DNA of 64,000 nucleotides from Sinohyriopsis cumingii (Eukaryota > Mollusca > Bivalvia > Unionida > Unionidae), in contig CM068828.1 of NCBI GenBank assembly GCA_028554795.2, positions 7,085,720 through 7,149,719 on the forward strand, given 5' to 3'. How positions within the stretch are numbered: position 1 is the stretch's first letter; every line of letters begins with the position of its first letter. Below, piece by piece: positions 1 through 13,624 of this stretch. The notes under the pieces are model-generated. The model did not search any database. It saw only the letters and a program-made list of their open reading frames with translations, and was not told where the DNA came from. The position numbers and the translations under genes were made by a program.

Positions 1-549
1 AGGTAGCACATACGGAAAACTGACTTTGTTGATATGAGTAGTACTTTTGTTGGTGGTAGTGTCTAATTAGAAAACAAAATTAGAACTGGACAGGTAAATC
101 ATCGAGCTTCATTCAGATCAGCATGTAACTGATGCAATAGCACGACCAGGTGAAAATTTGGACGGCGTCTTCTCGTGGCACTCATACAATTTACAGCCCA
201 TGAAACTGCAGTGTGACACCTGCCGCGGGGAAGTCTCAGATTACAACAGTATATCAGGCTATTTTACTCCGAATTTGACGGATACAGCCCTAAATACATT
301 CGCTACATGATAGCAATAACAATGAATGGAGATTATTAAAGTTAGTTCACCCCAAGTTCTTGGTATTAAAGGTTAAATCCGGCTTAGATATTATTAATGT
401 TATTCAACGGTAAAATGAAATAGAAGTTGAAATTTTGAAAGAAGGAACGATTGAAAGGGTACAATTACTTAATTCTGGATAAAATATGAACTTTAATTTG
501 TTTTTTCACATATTTCAAACTCGATTTTTTATGAGCTTATCATCTGTTT
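1..549. other. Unassigned flank before the 43-bp array
   Basis: No recognisable gene. One plus-strand frame stays open from 98 to the stop at 308-310 (70 codons, no obvious start, Cys-x2-Cys in the middle). It has no family resemblance I know and no good polypyrimidine acceptor before it, so chance is the likeliest explanation. At 399-410 GTTATTCAACGG is an exact inverted copy of part of the minisatellite unit that begins 140 bp downstream. Confidence 0.4.
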
Positions 550-1492
550 ATGACATCACCGTTGAATAACAGTAGGTTTAAACATGGATAATATGACATC
601 ACCGTTGAATAACAGTAGGTTTAAACATGGATAATATGACATCACCGTTGAATAACAGTAGGTTTAAACATGGAGAATATGACATCACCGTTGAATAACA
701 GTAGGTTTAAACATGGATAATATGACATCACCGTTGAATAACAGTAGGTTTAAACATGGATAATATGACATCACCGTTGAATAACAGTAGGTTTGAACAT
801 GGAGAATATGACATCACCGTTGAATAACAGTAGGTTTAAACATGGATAATATGACATCACTGTTGAATAACAGTAGGTTTAAACATGGAGAATATGACAC
901 CGTTGAATAACAGTAGGTTTAAACATGGATAATATGACATCACTGTTGAATAACAGTAGGTTTAAACATGGAGAATATGACATCACCGTTGAATAACAGT
1001 AGGTTTAAACATGGAGAATATGACATCACCGTTGAATAACAGTAGGTTTAAACATGGAGAATATGACATCACCGTTGAATAATAGTAGGTTTAAACATGG
1101 ATAACATGACATCACCGTTGAATAACAGTAGGTTTAAACATGGATAATATGACATCACCGTTGAATAACAGTAGGTTTAAACAAGGATAATATGACATCA
1201 CCGTTGAATAACAGTAGGTTTAAACATGGATAATATGACATCACCGTTGAATAACAGTAGGTTTAAACATGGAGAATATGACATCACCGTTGAATAACAG
1301 TAGGTTTAAACATGGATAATATGACATCACCGTTGAATAACAGTAGGTTTAAACATGGAGAATATGACATCACTGTTGAATAACAGTAGGTTTAAACATG
1401 GATAATATGACATCACTGTTGAATAACAGTAGGTTTAAACATGGATAATATGACATCACCGTTGAATAACAGTAGGCTTAAACATGGAGAAT
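550..1492. repeat. 43-bp minisatellite, about 22 copies
   Basis: Head-to-tail array of a 43-bp unit containing CACCGTTGAATAACAGTAGG and then GTTTAAACATGG. Copies differ mainly at one base (GGATAAT versus GGAGAAT) and at CACCG/CACTG. One copy near 895 lacks about 5 bp. Every intact unit carries the palindrome GTTTAAAC. The last copy decays at about 1490. Homogeneity is high, which suggests recent expansion or ongoing unequal exchange. No coding role is seen. Confidence 0.95.
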
Positions 1493-3120
1493 ACAACCAG
1501 CACACTATAGGATTTACGGTACTAATTATATCGAAGAGAGGGAACCAGTCCGGAAACGGGTGAAAACAGAACGTATATGGATTTGGCTGGCCAGAAATGT
1601 TCGATATTAAAAGAAAAAGAATCGATTGAGAGATTATCCGAGATGTAACTGAAACAATAGAACCAATGTTTAATGGATGGAAATACAGTCCGTTTACAAA
1701 ATTAGGTTTGGAAAACTCATTACTGAAATTAGCAGTTGGTTCTTGGTTTCTGAATTTTAAAACGCACGTTTCAAACACATTTAGATCCAGAAAATGCCCC
1801 GGCCCGTATGTTGTGCTCTACGCACAAGCTACATCAAGGATAGGTCTATACTTATTAATATAGGTTTCATTACAAAACTCCTGAAATCTAAAGTTATATA
1901 ATTTTAATGTCATGTTGCCATGATTTACTAACTCTATCAGTACCGTAAGTCCTATAGAAAACAACCACCTTAGAGTGGTTGCACACTGTGGTGTAAAATT
2001 AAATTAAAAGAAGATGCAAAATTCTGATTCTATTCGTGGATATCAAAAGAAAAATGAGTACATTTTGCCTATTTCAGAATTATTTTCAGCCTGATATTAA
2101 ACACACTTTCAAATAGAGCCACTGTTTCCATAAATGGGTGAGTGGGTGGGGAGGGGTAGAGACATGCAGTTTGTAGAGCGTATAGATTTGACTATGCTAA
2201 GTTGGTTCTTTTGCACATTGGTTAAATATGCAATCACAAATATAGTTTAGACAATGTACCATTTATGGCGTAATTATGACTACCCATTTGACATTTTACA
2301 GTTGTTATTTGAAACATTATGTTTCAGATCTGATCGCCTAGGTCTCTACCAACATGCTTAACGTTGATAAGTCCTCAATATTTTGTGTCCCACCAATTCC
2401 ATGCAGTTATTTTCATATTTTGTGCTTTAATTGACGTATGCCCACTTACTTTAGGTTTCAATTTTACGAGGGGGAGCGGATACAGCTTTTAATATATTTC
2501 TTTTGGTTAGATTTTGCTTATCCAATCACGGATTAGTTTAAATGTTAAACATCCACTGGACTGCTTTTACAGGAAAAAAAGGGTCAGGCCACTGTAATGC
2601 TATTATATTATCTCGTCTACACTTTTGTAACACGTGACTTTACCAAAATGCTGGTGATGAGCAAAATTTCGTTTTTACTTATAATAAAATAAAGATTTTA
2701 AGATAATTTCAAGCAGAATTTAAATGATAGTTTTGCGAATTCATCAAGAGATGCTTCGTACCAAACTTTGCTAAGTTTAACTATCAGTCATATAAAGATA
2801 TTAGGTCCGAAAATATAATCTGACACGCCAGGGGTCTAACATCACATCACAGTAGTATAGGTAAAGGGGGATGCGGCTGTGACAATACTAGTACGTTTCC
2901 ATATGGTCTCGCTCCACCTTTCCGTAAATTCTGAACTGCGGAGACGATGATTGCTTTCATCTGAAAATGATAACGCCGCCATTATCCCCCATGAGAGGAA
3001 AGGAATTGTGTCTGCAAAATTGTGTCATCGGAAAAAGCTCCAAATCGCAACGTAACCGGTTATCTCGAATAGCCTCCTTTACAAATACTACCTATTAGTG
3101 GCGTCTGAATTTTGTTCGCA
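1493..3120. other. Unassigned AT-rich DNA
   Basis: No gene, RNA gene or repeat that I can support. The short open frames here (for example around 1666-1863) have no family resemblance and no codon pattern. Confidence 0.5.
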
Positions 3121-3600
3121 CAAGAATGATAGCCACTTGTGGCTATATAATGATTTTACACAAAAATGGCGGCTTGGCTAGCAGACAAGTAGGTGGCAGA
3201 TGATATATTATATGATGCTTTTACATTAAACTGAAGGCAAAGGTGGCCGCCATTAATACTACTACCTATCAGAACCATTTGATTTACGTTTGTACAAGAA
3301 GGATATATATCTGTGGTTATATAACGCTTTTACATTAAACTGAAGGCAAAGGTGGCCGCAATATGTGGTTATATAACGCTTTTACATTAAACTGAAGGCA
3401 AAGGTGGCCGCAATATGTGGTTATATAACGCTTTTACATTAAACTGAAGGCAAAGGTGGCCGCAATATGTGGTTATATAACGCTTTTACATAAAACTGAA
3501 GGCAGCTGTTGATAGCCCGCTTGTGATGATACCATGTTTTTATATAAAACTGAAGGGCTGGCGAACCGATAAGATGGCAGTTAAATATTGATTTCAGATA
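3120..3600. repeat. 52-bp short tandem array with diverged flanking units
   Basis: Three nearly identical 52-bp units begin at GTGGTTATATAACGCTTTTA (3313, 3365, 3417), with a fourth, partial unit at 3469 that decays near 3505. Diverged relatives of the same unit occur just upstream (the ATGATGCTTTTACATTAAAC region near 3210, and 3136) and downstream (TTTTATATAAAACTGAAGG near 3537). The pattern suggests an old dispersed or tandem sequence whose centre was recently re-amplified. Confidence 0.85.
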
Positions 3601-5114
3601 AAAGTTAAGGCTTGTCTGGTGGATGACAATGATGCTTATATACACAAAACGCTGTCTAATGAAGATATATAGCATAATAATGGATTTGATTGCTAATTTA
3701 GAGAATTTGGAAATCACATCAGACAAAAGACGAGTCAGAATAATGATTTTCAATTATGCCAACCAGTTTGTGACTCTGAATTGACCACAGTTCTTGGTAT
3801 CTGCTCATTTGCATCACCTCAAGACATAGCTAAAACAAAATATGGCACGCAGTAAGCAATTGAAATTAGCCTTGCATCTTGAGACTGTTATTTTAGTCCG
3901 TGATTAGAAAGTATATTGAGATTACTAAAGGTGCAAAAGTTATCTGCAGCCGAAATATAAACAATTTTAGAGACATCCCATATGGCTATATAGTGAATGA
4001 CAATGCAATATACTTTCTTTTTCAACGTGCCGTCTTCAAATAGCGACAAATTATTCTCGCGCCCTTTCCTCACAAACTCTAACATGATATAAGTTATTTT
4101 CTTTACAAAATATCATCAAGCGTACAAGTTGGAAAGTAGCTTAGGCCAGAGTTCATTGGCCTCGCAGAAGCAAAAACAATACTAAAGAGCTCGTGTTGTT
4201 CATGTGATTGCATCATTCGCCGCCTCAAGCCTCATTTATTCATAAATTCGTTGCCAACCATTCTACTCCCAAAAGCAAAACGGCAGATGCATACCGCTAC
4301 TGTCCAATCTATCCGAATCCAAACGTTATTGTATATGACAGCAGTTGCCCACTCATTTCATGGAGTAGAATGTGGAACGTGACCGGCAAACGCATAGAAG
4401 GGGCTTGGTCAATACTTGAGTATTCGGACGAAGCGTGTGCATGAAAGCCACTTCTATTCAAAATATTAGAAGACAGCGGAGGAATATGTCCCACAGTATT
4501 TTTTACGCGCTTGATATTTGAATAATTATTATACTGTGCGCCATCACGAAATTTAATCGAGTACAATTACTTCGTTTAAACCAAACTTCCGCAGACAAAT
4601 AGGTTACTTTGGCGCAATACAATTCCATATAAATTTACCATCGACATATTTCTTGTTTGTCGCCGCAATGTCAGCAGCAAGCGTAACCAAGTTCATGGTC
4701 GTTCTATCTCATTTGTTGTTTTTGCGTGTCATTGTTTCACCAGATAGCGTTAACACACCTGGTGACGACAGCACCATCTGATTGTCAATGGTATATGATA
4801 ATAGATTTTGCTGGTGGAAAGCTTGCAGTCTTGAGAAATATTAAACCTTCGGCATTAGAATATGTCATCGTATTTCTTATTGGAAGCATCTGTGTTGACT
4901 GTAGGCACATGAAGTTAATTCTCTTATTGGGCGACTCTGTCAACATCGTATGGCACGATCTACTTTTGGTGTGATCTAACATCTTTTCAGTTATGTATTT
5001 TATGTCGTGTTAGTGTATACGTTCCAATTTTGTCCTTTTTGTATTTAGATAATTGACTCATCTAGTAGAATGGAGAAGATGTCTAAAAAAAAAAGAAAAC
5101 ACTCAAAACATTTT
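3601..5114. other. Unassigned DNA
   Basis: No supported gene. The small opposing open frames between 4208 and 4566 overlap each other on both strands and match nothing I recognise. Confidence 0.45.
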
Positions 5115-5709
5115 GCAATAAAACTAATGCCTTACTTCGTCTAAAGCATCATCGCACTCTTTTGCATCATTTCCTCGAAACAAACACTCACTAAAGGTCT
5201 TCATGTTCATGTCAAGCAGCAAATTATTGGCAAGAGGTCAAACAGATTCAACAAGAGATGGAATAAAATAACTCACGATGCGTCCATGAAACTCACAGCC
5301 CTACTTGGGGAAAAACATAAATCATCAATATCTAGTCAAATCAGCTACCATCAAAGTATTATAACAGCAGTTGAATTCAGTTTCCACAGAGAAACAATTG
5401 CAAACGTTTTACTCTAAATTAAATAAGGATCAACAAAGAACTCTGCAAAACTATACAAAGTCAGAGAAAGAAAACTTAGAAGTCATGATCTAAAACCAAA
5501 TCACTGTTGTGAAGAAACTTCAGATGACGAAATTTCTTCTAAAAACAAGGTAAGAGGAAAATTCGCCGCAAAAGGAAGAATAGTAAGCACTCTTTAGTAA
5601 AAATTAATTCAACTGTTAATAGCTCAGTGGTCAATATCACAAAGTTAGAACTTACGGAGGCAGAAATCAGAGGGAAGCCAAAGAGATTAGCCGCCGATTA
5701 AGACTCAAG

Positions 5710-7332
5710 GCCCATTTTGCCTTGAAAATAAATCAGATGAAAATATCAGCTGCGACCAACCTATATTCAGAAAGAAAAGTAACTGGACCCCACTAAAAAG
5801 TTCAATTCCAAATCTAGAAGCATTTATCAACTCAATTGAAAACGACACTTCCAGACACATCAACCATACTAACAGATACTCTAATTTGACAAAAGAAGAA
5901 ACAGATGCCCTACACTTACTACAAAGCAGAACAGACATCATAATTAAGCCTGCAGATAAGGGTTCCGCTGTGATCTTTGTGAAAAGGGAAGGGACTATAT
6001 CAATGAAGCAAGTAGACAACTAAGTGACGGTATGTTCTACCAAAAAACTAGACCATGATCCAACACTGGAATATGCAAAAACCATCATTAATATTATTGA
6101 CGAGGTGCACCAATTCAGGCATATAGACCAGCAAACGAGAAACTACTTTTCAGCTCAGAAAACCCAAGGACAGGTAAATTTTATCTTCTACCTAAAATCC
6201 ACAAAGAAGGAAACCAGTACAGACCTATTCTCTCCCGTAACAGGCTTCCCACAGAAAGTATATCAGTATGGATTATTTTATGAAATCACATGTCCACAAA
6301 TTACCATCATATCTCCAGGACACGACATATAACTTCATAAAAAGCAAAGCAAGCAAACCACTACTGCCAGATACATTGCTTGTTTCCTTAGGCGTCACAT
6401 CTTTGCATACTAACATACCACACAACGAAGGTATACAGGCGTGTGGAAAAGCATGGGAAACTAGAACTGTAGACAATCCACCCACACACTTCCTAGTCCA
6501 ACTCCTGGAGTTTGTCCTAAAACTCAATAACTTTGAATTTAATGAAGAAAACTACCTCCACATTAATGGAACCGCAATGAGTACAAAAATGGCCCCTTCT
6601 TTTGCTAATATTTTTATAGGAAAACTGGAGGGTAAACGTTTATCATCGGTTGAACTTACACCACACCAGTGGGTACGCTTTATCGATGATATAGAAATGA
6701 AGTAGCAACATGTAAGAGAAAGTCTGGATGATTTCATATCAAAAGCAAACAACTTCCATCCCTCAATTAAATTAACGGCTGAAGTCTCCAACTAAAATCA
6801 CGTCTTCTTGGAAACAACAACCAGACTGGTAGAAAACAAACTCTTTATAGGCATCTACTCGAAACTAACCGACAAACACCGGTATCTCCTCCAAAGCAGC
6901 TGTCATCCAAAGCACCGCATTAGGAACATCCCATATAGCCAGGCACTGAAGATACTCAGAATTTGCTCCGACGACGAAACATTCCTAAAAAGCTCTGAAG
7001 AGCGATCTACACATTTAGTTTACCGAGGCTACGACAAAGACCTGATTACGGAAGCAACCCAATGGGTTGAACAAACAAACCGCGATGACCTACTAAAATA
7101 TAGAAAGAAGGAAAAGGCTGATAAGATACCATTGATCCTGACCTACCATCCAGACAAGACCAAAGTAGGTAAAATCATCGGGAAACACTGGCCCATCGTG
7201 GAATCGTCGGACGCACTAAAGTTAATCCTCCCTAACAAACCTATAGTAGACTACCGGAGACCAAAAAACCTCAAGGACATCCTAGTCAGGGCGAAGTTAA
7301 CACCAATCACTAATCAAGACCACCCTAGTTAA
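5710..7332 (+). pseudogene. Penelope-like reverse transcriptase remnant
   Basis: Copies RNA into DNA in an intact element. The segment with KPADKGSAV lies near 5950. The core continues at 6268-6705 with SLHTNIPHNEG (finger/palm block) and NGTAMSTKMAPSFANIF. The catalytic FIDD, two aspartates at 6685-6690, follows. Then come stops at 6703-6705 and 6793-6795 in the same frame, before the thumb and connector region (6808-7332, with SSCHPKHRIRNIPYSQAL and YRRPKNLKDILVRA). At least one frameshift separates 6024-6332 from 6268-6705. The catalytic aspartates survive although the frame does not. Confidence 0.85.
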
Positions 7333-7745
7333 TCTGGGCCCTGTGGCGATGAAAGGTGCCAAACCTGTCAACATGTGATAGAGACCAGGACATTTTCTAG
7401 CACAGTGACTACAAAAAAACTAAACATACATGGTCCAAATAAAACGTGTAAGACAGAATGTCATTTATCTCATCACATGTAAGATCCGTAGCCTTCAGTA
7501 TGTCGGAGAAACTGAAAAGCTACACAAAAGGTTCAACCTTCATAGATATAATTAGATGACAAAGAAGGTGTTCAGAAGCCCGGTGGCAGAACACTTCTCC
7601 TCCCCTGGCCACACTTTCAGTGATATAACGCATTTTGCAATTGCTCACAACCCCAACTGGAGTTCCCAAACCAGGAAAGAAAAGGAACCTTAGTGGATAC
7701 GTTGCCGTAGAAGATTAAAACCAAGCGGTTTAAATCAAGAAGACT
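7333..7745 (+). pseudogene. GIY-YIG endonuclease domain remnant of the Penelope-like element
   Basis: Follows the RT directly. A cysteine cluster (CGDERCQTCQH, about 7340-7372) matches the linker typical of these elements. A frameshift comes next, then the SLQYVGETEK core with a lysine-rich continuation (7492-7540), then VAEHF and GHTFSDITHFAIAHNPNW-like residues in the shifted frames (7580-7660). The domain nicks target DNA to prime reverse transcription in the family. Several stops and frame changes show it is inactive. Confidence 0.75.
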
Positions 7746-8690
<945 letters not shown>

Positions 8691-8744
8691 TGTTCTTGTT
8701 CTTTTGGGAGAAAACAATGTTTGCTGTTCGTAAACGTTGCCAAA

Positions 8745-9884
8745 GTATAAACTTAAAGCCGTTTTTCATCAATTTCGCTGTTTTTCAAATCTAACTAAAA
8801 TTTGGAAAGAAGAAAATGAATTGTTTGGAGAAGAAAAAAATGTCTGACATTTACGGCTCTTTGAAATAAACAAGATGTTATGTATTAACGACGTTCAAAT
8901 ATTCTTAATAGAATTCAGAGGTTCCACCTCTTAATTCAGTTACCGAATTCGCTCTTAATTCCGTTCCTTTTCGGGTGTGCTCCAAAAACTAGTGACTTAC
9001 CGACAAAACGTGCATTACATAATAATAAGACGACTAGAGTGAATTATGGTGATCAGCTGGTTCGCTGGAGTACTTTGAAGAACGAACTTAGTGTGATCAC
9101 AAACACAGCTGTTGCGGATTTTCATATTAACTAATAAGCAAACGACACGAGCTTGTAAAACAATAATGTACGTCAGTTTTTATGAACACATTTTTTTCTT
9201 CGGTTCTTGTTCAATTTATTTATATTTGCAACAGAGGAATCTAGAGGAATAGCACTTAGGGATAACCTACCGTATCCAAAATAGCATGGCATTGGCTTAT
9301 TTTGTTTACAAAGGGTGACGTCATCAAGCCCGGTGTTCATGCTTTCGACTGAAATAAGATGACCCACGGATGTCGCTGAACAACATCGGATTGATTCGTA
9401 CACATGTGAAAATTGACCGCGTTTCTCATTTCGAGGGAGAAATTACGTGGCTCATTATGTGGTGAAACGTCTATACGTTCGAGTTTTAATATAGCACGCA
9501 ACGATGTCTTGAGCCAATGTCTTTCAAGATTCTGTATTATCTTGGTGATTTGGCATTTACGAATTTTTGCATGTAACATTAACATTGGGGATTTAAGCTT
9601 GAGTACGACGGGTCACAATAATAAATAATTGTAATACTGGCATTAGAAGAAGCTAATGACGATCAGATGACGATCATGACGATGATCATGACGATGATTT
9701 ATGCTGATTTATTGAAAATGTTCTAGCAAACATAAAACGAAATGCCTCCAAACAGGACGAAGTAAATAAGCTGACTTAAGTGCAGTAGATATGAGTCACA
9801 GTAAATCAGAGGAAATCAGTGCCCCCCCCCCCCCCCCCGCACTTATATGATACCTACTACAGCAGATGTATGTATCTAGTTTCA
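8745..9884. other. Unassigned DNA with a C17 homopolymer
   Basis: No gene recognised. It contains a short degenerate GACGAT repeat (about 9655-9700) and a run of 17 cytosines (9822-9838) just before the LINE. Confidence 0.5.
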
Positions 9885-10489
9885 AGTTCAATAAACTGGA
9901 TGAAGGAGAAGGAAAACTCCGATTCCAAACCTCTGCTGCCTTGTGGCTATACCCACTCATGGGAAAGGCTAAGGGAGTAAACCCCGACAGAAAATCCGGA
10001 GATGGAGTCCCTAAGGCGGTATGACATTGACTTCAACGTCATTCCGGCAACTCCTGCGACGCCGTTGGTGCCAAGCTGTATCGGCATTCGTCGTTCCCTT
10101 GGGCACACCAGCTGCGTGGAGAGGGGGGATCTGCTGCATGGGCAACAGCTGATTCTCCATACCACGCTGCCCAGGCTTCATAGCTCCACTAGAGAGGACA
10201 CTCCAGCGTCGTGGTACGGCGTCGGCACAACACGAGAAGTAGCAGTTTACCGGTTCTAAGTCAAAGCTCGATTGGCGTAGAGCTTGGCGCCAGGGGTTAC
10301 TTCTGACGGTGGAAGAGATCACCAGGTCTCACTGGACAGCTACCGCCCGCCTCAAGCTGGGCAGCCCCCAGTCAGTAAGGTGCTGCCCGCCATGGCCTGC
10401 CTGCTTCACTGGGTGCGTGGAGCTTAGAGAACCATCTCGACAAGTGGGCCACAAAACTCTGCACCAGGAAAGACTAAAAGAAGAAATAA

Positions 10490-11270
10490 GAAGACTCCAA
10501 CTCTTCGTTTTGCAACCTGGAACATCAGGACCATGTGTCCTGGATTGACCGCCGACCTACAGCAGATCGACGATGCACGGAAGACTGCCGTCATTGACAT
10601 AGAACTCTCCCGACTGAACATCGACATTGCCTGCCTCCAGGAGACCCGACTGGCTGACAGCAGCACCATCAGGGAAGCCAATTACACATTCTTTTGGCAG
10701 GGGAAGCCCTTGGATGAACCTAGGCAGCATGGTGTAGGCTTTGCCGTCAAGAACACGCTAATCGCCTTCATTGAACCTCCATCATCAGGTACTGAGAGAA
10801 TCCTTGCCCTCCGGTTGTCAACATCCTTAGGCCCGGTCAACATCTTCAGCGTGTACGCCCCAACCCTCTGCTCCACCTAGAGTGGGAGCTGACCATGAGG
10901 CCTAGTCCACCTGTCTCGGCTTTTACGGAAGGGGCAAGATCAATGAGAATGGTCAGTAACTGCTGGAGATGTGCTGCTCCCACAGCCTATGTGTGACCAA
11001 CACTTTCTTCAAATGCAAGGAGATCCACCAGGTGTCGTGGAGACACCCACGTTCACGCCACTGGCACCAGCTAGACCTCGTCATCACCAGGCGTGCAGAA
11101 CTGGCCAGTGTCCTCGTTACCCGCAGCTACCACAGTGCCGATTGTGAAACGGACCATTCCCTCGTGGCCAGCAAGGTACGAATATTACCCAAGAAGCTGC
11201 ACCACGCCAAGAAGAAGGGTCACCCACGCATCAACACCTGCTGTGCAAGCAACCCAGAGAAAACATAGCA
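10490..11270 (+). pseudogene. LINE A endonuclease remnant with internal deletion
   Basis: Nicks the target site in an intact LINE. ATWNIRTM (first metal-binding motif, about 10510-10535) and CLQETRLA (catalytic Glu, about 10632-10655) are present, followed by NIFSVYAPT (near 10845). The frame then stops at 10878-10880. The expected GDFNAR-type motif is missing, and sequence resumes in another frame with RHPRSRHWHQLDLVITRR (11040-11095) and ETDHSL (11145-11163), the final catalytic His region. The missing segment indicates a deletion, so the domain cannot fold as an active nuclease. Confidence 0.85.
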
Positions 11271-13410
11271 GTTCATCAGCAAACTGAAGGAAGCCCTCAC
11301 CAAAGTGACACCTGATGACACCATTGACTCCAAGTGGTCCCATATCCGCGACTCTGTGTACAATTCAGCCATCACAGCTTACGGGAAAAGGGAGCGAAAG
11401 AATGTCGACTGGTATGAGGCAAACTGGGAGGAGATGGAGCCCGTGACTGAGGCAAAGAGGAAAGCCCTCCTGGCATACAAGGCTGCACCTAGCCCCAGAA
11501 CACTACAAGCCCTCAGGATTGTAAGGAATAACGCCCAGAAGACGGCCTGCCGCTGTGCCAACACCTACTGGCTGCACCTTTGCAACAGTATACAGACAGC
11601 TGCTGACACCGGGGATACAAGAGGAATATATGAGGGTATCAAAAAGACGACAGCCCCCCCCCCGCTACAAGACCGCCCCCTCAAGTCCAAGACGGGCGAA
11701 TTCATCACAGACCAGGGGAAACAACTGCAGCGATGGGTTGAGCACTATCTCGAGTTATATGCAACCCAAAACATTGTCACTGGAACTGCCCTGGACGCCA
11801 TTCCAGACCTGCCTGTCATTGAGGAGATAGACACACAGCCCACCCTGGAAGAGCTTGGAAAAGCCATCGATTGCCTTGCCTGTGGGAAGGCTCCTGGAAG
11901 CGACGACATTCCGCCTGAAGTCCTCAAGAGCGGAAAAACCAGCACTGCTCCAACCCCTACACACACTCCTTTGCCTTTGCTGGGAACAGGGATACATCCC
12001 ACAGGACATGCGTGACGCCAACATCGTCACTTTGTACAAAAACAAAGGAGACCGTAGCGACTGCAACAACTATCGGGGCATCTCCCTCCTCAGCATCGTC
12101 GGAAAGGTTTTCGCACGTGTTGACTTGGCGCGCTTGCAGATCCTAGCCTCCCGCGTCTACCCAGAGTCCCAGTGTGGATTTTGAGCCGGCAGGTCAACTG
12201 TAGACATGATCTTCTCACTACGTCAGCTGCAGGAGAAGTGTCACGAGCAGTAGATGCCCCTCTACATTGCCTTCATAGACCTGACGAAGACGTTTGACAT
12301 GGTTAGTCGGAGTGAACTCTTCAGACTCCTGCAGAAGATCGGCTGCCCCCCTGCCCCCAACGTCTGCTTGCTGTCATTATGTCGTTCCATGAGAACATGC
12401 ACAGCACAGTGTGCTTCAATGGCGCAACATCTGAAGCATTCCCAGTCATCAGCGGAGTCAAACAAGGCTGTGTCCTTGCGCCGACGCTCTTTGCCATCTT
12501 CTTCTCCATGCTTCTCCAGTACGCATTCAAGGACTGCAGCGAGAGAGTGTACATCCATACCTGGGCCGATGGCAAGCTGTTCAACATCGCCTATCTCCGT
12601 GCTAAGACTAAAGTCACAGAGGTACTCCGTAAATTGCTCTTTGCCGACGATGCAGCCTTGACATCACACACGGAAGATGGACTTCAGCAGCTGGTATGCC
12701 GCCTCTCCATTGCATGTAAGGAATTTGGACTGACCATCAGTTTGAAGAAAACGAATGTCATAGCACAGGACACAGACTCCCCTCCCTCTGTCTCCATCGA
12801 TGGGTACAATTTGGAAGTTGTCGAGAACTTCACATACCTCGGATCTAACATCTCCAGCTCACTCTCCATTGATTCTGAGGTGGGCGGCAGGATTGCCAAG
12901 GCAGCAGCAGTGATGGCCAGACTTAACCAGAGGGTCTGTAACAACCCCAACCTCACAGAGAAGACCAAACTTCGTGTCTACCAAGCCTGCGTGCTCAGCT
13001 CACTTCTCTACAGCAGCGAAACATGGACCACCTAAGCAAGACACGAGAGGAAACTCAACAGCTTCCACCTGAGATGTCTGCGGCGCATTCTGCACATCCA
13101 GTGGCAGGACAGAGTACCCAACACAGACGTTCTAGAACGCGCCAACATGAACAGCATGTTCTCCATACTCAGCGAGAGGCGCCTTCGCTGGCTTGGCCAT
13201 GTCAAGAGAATGGACCCAGGTCGCATTCCCAAGGACCTGTTATATGGGGAGTTAGCAGAAGGTGCACGACCAACTGGACGACCACATCTGCGCTACACAG
13301 ATGTTTGCAAGAAGGATATGAAGACGGCAAACATCAATGTCAACGACTGGGAGAGCTGTGCAAACAACCGTTCCAGCTGCCGTCTAGCTGTCAGGCAGGG
13401 AGTTTAAAAC
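11271..13410 (+). pseudogene. LINE A reverse transcriptase remnant
   Basis: Frame 11305-12015 begins in the linker and reaches CGKAPGSDDIPPEVLKSGK. A frameshift near 11940 moves the reading to 11855-12184 (NIVTLYKNKGDRSDCNNYRG), where a TGA at 12182-12184 breaks the GF-AGRS motif. 12254 onward carries FIDLTKTFD. A shift back gives 12379-13035 with GVKQGCVLAPTLF and the intact catalytic LLFADDAAL (Asp-Asp at 12646-12651). The C-terminal part with RRLRWLGHVKRMD and KDLLYGEL lies at 13147-13407. Damage is mostly point stops and small indels, so this is an old but little-truncated copy. Confidence 0.88.
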
Positions 13411-13543
13411 GCAGAGGAAGAGAGAAGAATAAAACAAGCTGAAAAGAGAGCTAAAAAGAAGGATAAGCAAAAAGCGTACTTTGGAGCTACGCCATCGTCT
13501 CCCGTAGATTGACGGATGCCAAGAACCTGGATGAATGCTAGAT

Positions 13544-13612
13544 TGACTGATTGATTCATTGATTCATTGATTCATTGATTCATTGATTCGTTGATTCATT
13601 GATTCGTTGATT
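13544..13612. repeat. ATTGATTC octamer microsatellite at the LINE 3' end
   Basis: About eight units of GATTCATT/GATTCGTT directly after the LINE coding end. Several LINE clades terminate in a short tandem repeat generated during target-primed reverse transcription; this tract fits that and probably marks the 3' boundary. Confidence 0.8.
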
Positions 13613-13624
13613 TACGAAACTACT

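Larger units (their letters stand above)
5115..7745 (+). mobile_element. Penelope-like retroelement (GIY-YIG type), decayed
   Basis: The order of blocks is that of a Penelope-like element: an N-terminal region rich in LKHH-type residues (about 5120-5300, weak), a conserved patch reading IIKPADKGSAV (near 5940-5975), a reverse transcriptase core, and a C-terminal GIY-YIG endonuclease region with QYVGETEK (about 7497-7520). The frame is broken by several shifts and in-frame stops, so the copy is dead. Orientation is plus. Ends and terminal repeats are not resolved. Penelope-like elements form their own retroelement order, distinct from LINE and LTR elements, and the RT is related to telomerase RT. 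Confidence 0.85.
9885..13620 (+). mobile_element. APE-type non-LTR retrotransposon (LINE), subfamily A, broken full-length-like copy
   Basis: A GC-richer insert in AT-rich DNA: a 5' leader (9885-10490), an apurinic-type endonuclease, a reverse transcriptase, and a C-terminal region ending near 13407. The 3' end is a simple ATTGATTC octamer tail (about 13544-13612). The coding frame is interrupted many times. It is a single-ORF element of the kind often found in molluscs and annotated as endonuclease-reverse transcriptase; I do not assign a named clade. The leader at 9890-9960 contains no ORF1-like gag. Confidence 0.88.

Noticed and set aside
98-310. 70-codon plus-strand open frame near the window start
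   Set aside because: No start codon context, no polypyrimidine acceptor, no recognisable domain; length is within chance expectation over so much sequence.
4208-4566. Overlapping open frames on both strands
   Set aside because: Mutually overlapping, no family match, no splice or promoter support.
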